Source of the DNA: Candidatus Nanopelagicaceae bacterium
Lineage (GTDB): Bacteria > Actinomycetota > Actinomycetes > Nanopelagicales > Nanopelagicaceae
NCBI GenBank assembly: GCA_947490625.1
Contig: CANLHC010000020.1
Location: forward strand, 1 to 10,381
Length of the DNA stretch: 10,381 nt
Direction: 5' to 3'
Below are positions 4,712 to 10,381 of this stretch, one piece after another. A program made the position numbers and the translations under genes. The notes beneath the pieces are model-generated. The model did no database searches and was not told the DNA's origin. It saw nothing but the letters and a program-made list of their open reading frames with translations. Positions within the stretch are counted from its first letter, which is position 1; each line of letters begins with the position of its first letter.

Positions 4712-6536
4712 TTTTGAACTCTCTGCCAAGCGAATTCGAAGCCTATTTATCATTCTATTCGTCATATTTTTACTTTTTGGTGCACGGCTGATCCACATTC
4801 AAGGAATTCAATCTGCAGAGTACAGATTGAAAGTTGCAAATGAGATGGAAACAACGCGACTGATTCCAGCACCGCGAGGTGAGATCACAGACATCAATGG
4901 AGTCGCCTTTGCACGAAGTGTTTCTGCAATCAATATCGTGGTCGACCAACAGATGATCAAAGATCCTGCACGAGTAGCAGCCTTTGTTGCCCCAATTTTG
5001 GGTCTGACCATCGAAGAAGTTCAACAATCGATTACTGGTGATCGTCGATATTCAATGGTCCTAGAGAGTGCTCAACCAAGTACATGGAACCGCTTGACCG
5101 CAGCAATCGATCGATATAACGCAACTCTGAGTACAAAAGATTTTGAAAAGCGTATTTCGGGATTCTTTTCAGAGCGTGGGTATGTCAGAGAATATCCATC
5201 TGGAAATCTCGTCTCATCTCTCGTTGGATTTGTGCGCAAAGATGGCTTAGGAGCATCGGGAGTCGAGCTCAGCATGAATTCAAAGATCACGGGAACTCCT
5301 GGTTTGTACTCCTTTGCTCAAGGCCGAGGCGCTGAGATACCAGGATCACAATCAGAAATTGTCCCTGCCCAAGCTGGAACAACAGTGCGATTGACAATTG
5401 ATCGAGATATTCAATGGGTAGCGCAGAAGGCTATTGCCGAGGCTGTGCGTAAGGCGAGAGCTAGTAGCGGAACCGTAATTGTGATGGATCCAAAAACTGG
5501 AGCAATTTTGGCTCATGCAACCGCACCAACCTTTAATCCCAATAATACAAAAGACGTTACTTTGAATTTAATGAGAAATCCTTCAGTGCAAGATGCATAC
5601 GAACCAGGATCTACCGGAAAGATTATTACTCTAGCTGCCGCACTCGAGGAAGGCGCAATTTCGCCAGAAACTGTCTTTGATGTTCCATACAAGATTAAGC
5701 GCGGTGGAGAAGATTTCAAGGATCACGATCCGCACCCTCTCCAAAAACTGACAACTGCCGGAATTCTTGCAGTATCAAGTAACACGGGAACAATTAAAAT
5801 TTCAGAGACGATCAGTCATGACGCTCTCTACTCTTACTTGAAGAAGTTTGGAATTGGGACAAAAACTGGAGCAGGTCTGCCTGGTGAGAATGTTGGAAAA
5901 CTGCTCGAAGTAAAAGACTGGTCTGGCACGACAGCACCTACTGTTGCATTTGGCCAGGGTTACTCACTCAATGCAATGCAGGCCACCAGCATATTTGCGA
6001 CAATAGCCAATAATGGAGTTCGAGTTTCTCCTACAGTGATCGCAGGAACAAGTGATTCTTCAGGCAACTTCACTCCCTTTAAATCGGAAAAAGGAACAAC
6101 AGTCGTGAGCCCTGCTACTGCATCTAAAATGCGACTCATGATGGAGAGCGTAGTTTCAGATCACGGAACAGCGCCTAGCGCCTCTATCCCTGGCTATCGA
6201 GTTGCTGGCAAAACTGGAACCGCAATTCGCTATGACGATCTCTGTGGTTGCTATCGGGGTTACACCGCATCATTTATTGGCTTTGCTCCCGCTGATGCTC
6301 CAGCGTATGTAATCAATGTGACGATTCAAAACCCAAAGGGTGCTTACTACGGTGGTTCACTTGGGGGACCAGTATTTAAAAAAGTTATGACTTTTGTATT
6401 ACAAAGTAAGCACATCTCTCCATCCGGAACTGTGGTCAAGCCGATTGCTATGGACCTCAAGGAGCTGAATAAGCAACGGTTAGCAGAGAAGAAGGCGTCG
6501 AAGATTGAGATCACTCAGGCGAGTGCCAAGGAATAA
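4704..6536 (+). CDS. ftsI: Peptidoglycan D,D-transpeptidase FtsI (class B PBP, PBP3-like)
   Basis: A 610-aa class B penicillin-binding protein that cross-links septal peptidoglycan. It has a short cytoplasmic N-terminus and a membrane anchor (about 12-31, LFIILFVIFLLFGARL). The PBP dimerisation domain follows, with PRGEITDINGVAFA (about 57-70) and GxSGVE-type sequence near 183-188. The transpeptidase domain has all three active-site motifs: STGK (303-306, catalytic Ser303), SSN (358-360) and KTGT (503-506). Just after KTG is DDLCGCYRGY with two cysteines (514 and 516), a feature I recall from other actinobacterial FtsI proteins. The C-terminus is a lysine-rich tail. A GTG start with a ribosome binding site is preferred; an ATG at 4686 would add six residues. 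It overlaps the ftsL-like gene by 8 nt and is followed 3 nt later by murE. Confidence 0.95.
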   Translation: MGNFELSAKRIRSLFIILFVIFLLFGARLIHIQGIQSAEYRLKVANEMETTRLIPAPRGEITDINGVAFARSVSAINIVVDQQMIKDPARVAAFVAPILGLTIEEVQQSITGDRRYSMVLESAQPSTWNRLTAAIDRYNATLSTKDFEKRISGFFSERGYVREYPSGNLVSSLVGFVRKDGLGASGVELSMNSKITGTPGLYSFAQGRGAEIPGSQSEIVPAQAGTTVRLTIDRDIQWVAQKAIAEAVRKARASSGTVIVMDPKTGAILAHATAPTFNPNNTKDVTLNLMRNPSVQDAYEPGSTGKIITLAAALEEGAISPETVFDVPYKIKRGGEDFKDHDPHPLQKLTTAGILAVSSNTGTIKISETISHDALYSYLKKFGIGTKTGAGLPGENVGKLLEVKDWSGTTAPTVAFGQGYSLNAMQATSIFATIANNGVRVSPTVIAGTSDSSGNFTPFKSEKGTTVVSPATASKMRLMMESVVSDHGTAPSASIPGYRVAGKTGTAIRYDDLCGCYRGYTASFIGFAPADAPAYVINVTIQNPKGAYYGGSLGGPVFKKVMTFVLQSKHISPSGTVVKPIAMDLKELNKQRLAEKKASKIEITQASAKE

Positions 6537-6539
6537 TCT

Positions 6540-8021
6540 ATGCGGCCACTTCTAGAGTATTCAATAACAGTTGAAAAGATTTGTCGTCTTCTGAGCGCAG
6601 ATTCAGCAATCGACGGAGAGTGCGTCGTGACCGGAGTAACTTCCAATGACACAGATGTTCTACCGGGAGATCTCTTCCTTGCATATCCCGGCAAAACAAC
6701 ACATGGTGCACAGTTTGCTCAGAGCGCCATTGCTAAGGGAGCTCGAGCAATTCTGACTGACGCTCAAGGTGCGCAGATTGCTCAGGGTTTACCAGTCATT
6801 GTCGTCGAGAATGTTCGCACTGCCGGAGCCTTAGTGAGCGCGCATCTTTATCGAAAGCCTGTGCAAGAGATGGTCAGCATTGCAATAACTGGCACAAATG
6901 GAAAAACCACAGTTTCGACGCTACTGCACCAACTCTTGCAGTCAGCCGGACGCGAGAGTGGCCTCATTGGAACAGTGGAAACTCGCATCGGACGCGAAAG
7001 ATTTGAAAGCGTGAGAACTACTCCGGAAGCAGATACTTTGCAATCAATCGCTGCGGCGATGGCGGAGCAACATGTACGCCACCTAGTAATGGAAGTATCA
7101 AGTCATGCATTGGTATTGAATCGAATGGAAGGTTCACATTTTGCTATTGCTGGGTTCACTAATCTCACGCAAGACCATTTAGATTTTCATGGTGACATGG
7201 AGAGCTACTTCATGGCAAAAGCCAAGCTGTTTTCTCTAGAATTCGCCGATCAAGCATTTATTAATATTGACGATCCATATGGGCTACGCATCTTTAATAC
7301 CTGCGGGATCCCTGCGACATCCATCTCACGCAGAAATACTCAGGCTACGTGGCATTACACCTCGATAGTTTCTACCGGAAATGGAACCAATATCTCCATA
7401 CGAGGCGCTGGAGGAATACTGATTGAAACAACAACACCTCTTCGCGGAGATTTCAACCTAGATAATCTTCTTCTCGCCATTGCTATCGCAACTGAATGCG
7501 GAATTGACCCATTGGATTGTGCTGCACTTGTGCCAAAGCTCTACGGCGCACCGGGGCGAATGGAGCTTGTCGATAGAGGTCAAAGTTTCAGCGCATTTGT
7601 TGACTATGCACACACCCCCGATGCCGTTGGTAACGTGCTCGCGACTGCCCGTGCGTTTACGGAAGGAAAGGTGATAGCTCTACTGGGATGCGGCGGAGAT
7701 AGAGATGCCAGCAAGCGCCCACTTATGGGAAGAGCGCTTAGCGAAGGTGCCAGTATTGCAATTTTTACCAGCGATAATCCGCGGAGCGAGAATCCACGTC
7801 ATATCCTCACGCAGATGACATCAGAGTTAGCAGTCAATCAGCCATCAGCGGTTATCGAAGATCGAGCAGAAGCAATCTCATACGCTGTCTCCCTCTGCGG
7901 CCCAGGCGACACATTGCTCATTCTTGGCAAGGGTCATGAAGTAGGCCAGGAAATTGCCGGCAAGAAGATTGATTTTGATGATCGGATTGTTCTCGCACAA
8001 GCAATCGAGGCTTTGCGATGA
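6540..8021 (+). CDS. murE: UDP-MurNAc-L-Ala-D-Glu:2,6-diaminopimelate ligase MurE
   Basis: A 493-aa Mur ligase that adds the third residue to the UDP-MurNAc-dipeptide in the cytoplasm, using ATP. The N-terminal UDP-binding domain covers about 1-110. The central ATPase domain starts with the P-loop TGTNGKTT (117-124) and contains MEVSSHAL (184-191) and DHLDFHG (212-218). YFMAKAKLF (223-231) carries the probable carbamylated lysine K227. The C-terminal domain has VDYAHTPD (354-361), CGGDRDASKRP, and SDNPR (411-415). DNPR is the signature for meso-diaminopimelate, whereas lysine-adding MurE enzymes differ there; GKGHE (463-467) also fits. The cell wall is therefore predicted to be of the meso-DAP type. 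AAGGA (6528-6532) is a ribosome binding site 7 nt before the ATG. The stop overlaps murF by ATGA. Confidence 0.97.
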   Translation: MRPLLEYSITVEKICRLLSADSAIDGECVVTGVTSNDTDVLPGDLFLAYPGKTTHGAQFAQSAIAKGARAILTDAQGAQIAQGLPVIVVENVRTAGALVSAHLYRKPVQEMVSIAITGTNGKTTVSTLLHQLLQSAGRESGLIGTVETRIGRERFESVRTTPEADTLQSIAAAMAEQHVRHLVMEVSSHALVLNRMEGSHFAIAGFTNLTQDHLDFHGDMESYFMAKAKLFSLEFADQAFINIDDPYGLRIFNTCGIPATSISRRNTQATWHYTSIVSTGNGTNISIRGAGGILIETTTPLRGDFNLDNLLLAIAIATECGIDPLDCAALVPKLYGAPGRMELVDRGQSFSAFVDYAHTPDAVGNVLATARAFTEGKVIALLGCGGDRDASKRPLMGRALSEGASIAIFTSDNPRSENPRHILTQMTSELAVNQPSAVIEDRAEAISYAVSLCGPGDTLLILGKGHEVGQEIAGKKIDFDDRIVLAQAIEALR

Positions 8022-9412
8022 TTAAGTTACACGCTTCTCAACTCGCAGAAATTATCGGCGGAACTCTTGTAGGAACTGATGTTGAGATCACTTCTGCTCC
8101 TGTACTCAACTCATCCGCAGCAACGCAAGGCTCTATCTTTCTCGCCTTTATTGGAGAGAAAGTAGATGGCCACGATTTCGTAGATGATGCCTTTGCTCGA
8201 GGCTCTGTTCTCGCAATTACATCAAAACCGGTCAAGCAGAGACATATTGTTGTAGCTGATGTATCTGCCGCACTGACTGCGCTAGCTAGATTTGTTCGAA
8301 GTGAACTTACATCTCTGACTGTCATTGGAATCACTGGGTCACAAGGGAAGACAACTACCAAAGATCTTCTGCGTCACATGTTGTCACAGCACGGAGCAAC
8401 AGTAGCGCCTCAAGGAAATTATAATAATGAGTTAGGTGTTCCTCTCACTATTCTTTCGTGCACTTCTGAGACTAAGTTTGCAATCATCGAAATGGGTGCA
8501 CGGCACATGGGTGACATTGCGCACCTGGCATCGATTGCTCAACCAGATATCGCTGTTGTTCTGCGTGTGGGAATGGCACACCTGGGTGAATTCGGATCAA
8601 TGGATCTCATCGCTCAGACAAAGTCAGAGTTGGTAAGTGCTCTCAAGGAAGATGGAATCGCAATCCTGGGTCAGTACGATCCGTATACGAAGGCAATGAG
8701 TGCCCTGCACAAGGGTCAAATAATTACATTTGGAACTGCCCATTCAGATTCAGTTCGTGCCACAGAGATTGAGATACGTGAAGGTTGTCCACATTTTGAT
8801 CTGGTAACCCCAGAGGGGCGAGCAGCAGTGGGCCTCAGAATTGTTGGTGAGCATCAAGTCGCTAATGCCCTTGCATGTGCAGCCGTTGGGACCGCACTTC
8901 ACTTCTCACTCGACTCAATCGCGGGCGCCCTCTCTACGGCAACCATTGAGAGTAAGTGGCGTATGCAAATTTCAGAGTTCTGCGAAGTGGTTCTGATTAA
9001 TGATTCATATAACGCTAGTCCCGATGCCATGGAGGCAGCCCTCAAGACTTTGCTCCTTTTTGCCCAAGAACGAGGAGGCCAGTCTTGGGCCTTTGTAGGA
9101 AAGATGGCGGAACTCGGCGAGTCCTCAGAGAATGCCCATCAACACATTGGCACCCTTGCCTATGAGCTGGGTATCGATCACCTAGTTGCGATCGATGCCC
9201 CGGAATACTTATCTGGGTTTTCAGGTAGCACTGGTACGACTACTCACTCGTGCACACGAGATCAAGCTATTGCACTTGCTGAGCAGATTGAACCGGGTGA
9301 TGTGATTCTTGTGAAAGCTTCACGATCAGAGGCATTTGAAATTCTGGCTGAGAAGATCGAGCAGGTAGTCACCGCTCGTCACCGCAATGATGAAGAGTTA
9401 GGAGGTAAGTGA
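8018..9412 (+). CDS. murF: UDP-MurNAc-tripeptide:D-alanyl-D-alanine ligase MurF
   Basis: A 464-aa Mur ligase that joins D-Ala-D-Ala to the UDP-MurNAc-tripeptide, the last cytoplasmic step before MraY. Recognisable parts are the N-terminal substrate domain (about 1-100, with FLAFIGEKVDGHDF) and the P-loop GSQGKTTTK (107-115). NYNNELGVPLTIL (134-146) is typical of MurF, followed by EMGARHMGDI (158-167) and GMAHLGEFGS (185-194). The adenine/C-terminal part has NDSYNASPDAM (328-338), GKMAELG (361-367) and VKASRS (432-437). VLRVGMAHLGEFGS replaces the more usual N-V-G-x-A-H-L form by R and M, a mild variation. It shares ATGA (8018-8021) with murE. Its last codons carry the ribosome binding site of mraY. 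Confidence 0.97.
   Translation: MIKLHASQLAEIIGGTLVGTDVEITSAPVLNSSAATQGSIFLAFIGEKVDGHDFVDDAFARGSVLAITSKPVKQRHIVVADVSAALTALARFVRSELTSLTVIGITGSQGKTTTKDLLRHMLSQHGATVAPQGNYNNELGVPLTILSCTSETKFAIIEMGARHMGDIAHLASIAQPDIAVVLRVGMAHLGEFGSMDLIAQTKSELVSALKEDGIAILGQYDPYTKAMSALHKGQIITFGTAHSDSVRATEIEIREGCPHFDLVTPEGRAAVGLRIVGEHQVANALACAAVGTALHFSLDSIAGALSTATIESKWRMQISEFCEVVLINDSYNASPDAMEAALKTLLLFAQERGGQSWAFVGKMAELGESSENAHQHIGTLAYELGIDHLVAIDAPEYLSGFSGSTGTTTHSCTRDQAIALAEQIEPGDVILVKASRSEAFEILAEKIEQVVTARHRNDEELGGK
9401..9405 (+). promoter_or_regulatory. Ribosome binding site deciding the TTG start of mraY
   Basis: GGAGG, inside the last codons of murF, stands 8 nt before TTG at 9414. The ATG at 9429 lies 23 nt away, too far to be served by it. 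Confidence 0.85.
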
Positions 9413-9413
9413 G

Positions 9414-10381
9414 TTGAGAACCATTCTGATGGCTGGAGGATTTGCTCTCCTTCTTTCACTCTTTGGAACCCCCGTGCTCATTCGCTCACTTGCTCGTCGC
9501 GGATATGGGCAGATCATCAGAGATGACGGACCCACCTCACATCACACCAAACGAGGCACACCCACGATGGGTGGAATCATCATTATCTTTGCTGCAGTTG
9601 CAGCCTATCTATTGGCACATCTGATCAGTGGAAATGCCGTAACTGTCTCTGCAGTCCTGGTTATTGGCCTCGTTATTGCTCTGGGTTTTGTCGGCTTCAT
9701 CGATGACTGGCTTAAAGTCTCACGTCAGCAATCATTAGGGCTTACTTCACGGCAGAAACTCTTTGGGCAAATTGTTATTGCATCGATCTTTGCATATCTC
9801 GGCACACAGTTTGCCGATAAAGATGGCTTGACTCCGATCTCATCACAACTTTCGACAGTGCGTGATACCTCTATTACTCTCGGAGCGTTCTTTGTTGTTA
9901 TCTGGGTAGCGCTCATGGTGACGGCTACTAGCAATGGAGTGAATCTCACAGATGGATTAGACGGGCTAGCCTCCGGTGCATCTGTACTTACATTTATCGC
10001 ATTTATTCTCATAGGTGTGTGGGAGTTCGGTGAGAGCTGTGCGGTTTCTCCTGGTGTGAATTGTTATGAAGTCAGAGATCCGCTAGATATCGCAGTTCTC
10101 GCCGCTTCTTTTGCTGGCGCGTGTACTGGTTTCTTGTGGTGGAATGCATCACCAGCCAAGATCTTCATGGGAGATACAGGATCACTGGCACTCGGTGGAG
10201 CACTTGCCGGTATTGCAACAACGCTAAGAATTGAACTTCTGCTTATTCCTCTAGGCGGCCTCTTTGTGATTATTACAATGTCTGTAATCATCCAAACCCT
10301 CTACTTCAAAATATCTGGAGGCAAGAGAGTTTTTCGAATGGCTCCACTGCAGCATCACTTTGAATTGCTCGGTTGGGGAGA
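9414..10381 (+). CDS. mraY: Phospho-N-acetylmuramoyl-pentapeptide transferase MraY, 3'-truncated
   Basis: 322 residues are visible; the usual length is about 360, so some 40 residues lie beyond the window. MraY transfers phospho-MurNAc-pentapeptide from UDP to undecaprenyl phosphate, making lipid I at the cytoplasmic face of the membrane. It is a polytopic protein with many hydrophobic segments. Conserved sites are DDGPTSHHTKRGTPTMGG (37-54) and FIDDWLK with the aspartates D97 and D98. NGVNLTDGLDGLA (174-186) contains D180 and D183, followed by FMGDTGSLALGG (251-262) and PLQHHFELLGW (311-321). The final motif is QHH where many MraY have HHH. A TTG start is assigned because the product then begins (M)RTILMAG, matching the MRxIL beginning I recall for actinobacterial MraY, and because GGAGG is well placed. 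It begins one base after the murF stop. Confidence 0.95.
   Translation, partial: MRTILMAGGFALLLSLFGTPVLIRSLARRGYGQIIRDDGPTSHHTKRGTPTMGGIIIIFAAVAAYLLAHLISGNAVTVSAVLVIGLVIALGFVGFIDDWLKVSRQQSLGLTSRQKLFGQIVIASIFAYLGTQFADKDGLTPISSQLSTVRDTSITLGAFFVVIWVALMVTATSNGVNLTDGLDGLASGASVLTFIAFILIGVWEFGESCAVSPGVNCYEVRDPLDIAVLAASFAGACTGFLWWNASPAKIFMGDTGSLALGGALAGIATTLRIELLLIPLGGLFVIITMSVIIQTLYFKISGGKRVFRMAPLQHHFELLGWG

Noticed and set aside
9442..9624. 60-codon + strand frame at the beginning of mraY
   Set aside because: It is out of frame with the clear MraY coding sequence that starts at TTG 9414.
1..10381. Mobile elements, CRISPR arrays, tRNA or rRNA genes, toxin-antitoxin or defence systems
   Set aside because: I looked on both strands and saw none; the window is a compact, co-directional housekeeping region.

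Overview
This window looks like chromosomal DNA from an actinobacterium. It joins the end of an error-prone DNA polymerase operon to the first half of the division and cell wall (dcw) cluster. The evidence for Actinobacteria is the gene order (DnaE2-type alpha subunit, dinB, DUF3040 membrane protein, mraZ, rsmH, ftsL-like, ftsI, murE, murF, mraY). Two further signs are an mraW-type structured RNA between mraZ and rsmH and MraY/FtsI sequence features that recall Actinobacteria. Base composition is only moderate in GC, unlike Streptomyces or Mycobacterium, so a low-to-mid GC lineage such as the freshwater Nanopelagicales (acI) is a reasonable guess, not a proof. All genes are on the + strand.

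Layout: (1) 1-2092, the 3' end of a DnaE2/ImuC-like polymerase gene overlapping dinB by ATGA. This is a translesion-synthesis pair. (2) 2148-2590, a small two-TM DUF3040 gene that appears to have its own promoter and a leaderless start, closed by a strong intrinsic terminator at 2565-2590. (3) 2621-2725, the control region of the dcw cluster: six tandem 10-bp units resembling MraZ boxes that overlap a good promoter, then a very G-rich ribosome binding site. (4) 2735-3166, mraZ. (5) 3196-3320, a GC-rich, highly structured RNA whose terminal stem and apical CCUUCCCC loop fit what I remember of the actinobacterial mraW RNA motif. (6) 3363-10381, rsmH, an FtsL-like gene, ftsI, murE, murF and mraY. 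These genes are packed with overlaps or 1-3 nt gaps, so they should be one operon. mraY runs off the right edge.

The genes work together as follows. MraZ is the cluster's own DNA-binding regulator, and RsmH methylates 16S rRNA. The FtsL-like protein and FtsI are divisome parts. MurE and MurF complete the UDP-MurNAc-pentapeptide, and MraY moves the phospho-MurNAc-pentapeptide onto undecaprenyl phosphate. The DNPR motif in MurE predicts meso-diaminopimelate peptidoglycan.

The coding content is ordinary. The most interesting signal is in the two short non-coding stretches around mraZ. There, the apical loop of the structured RNA is perfectly complementary over 10 nt to the mraZ ribosome binding site. 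It is also complementary over 7 nt, with one G-U pair, to the rsmH ribosome binding site just downstream. This suggests a translational control element for the first genes of the cluster.
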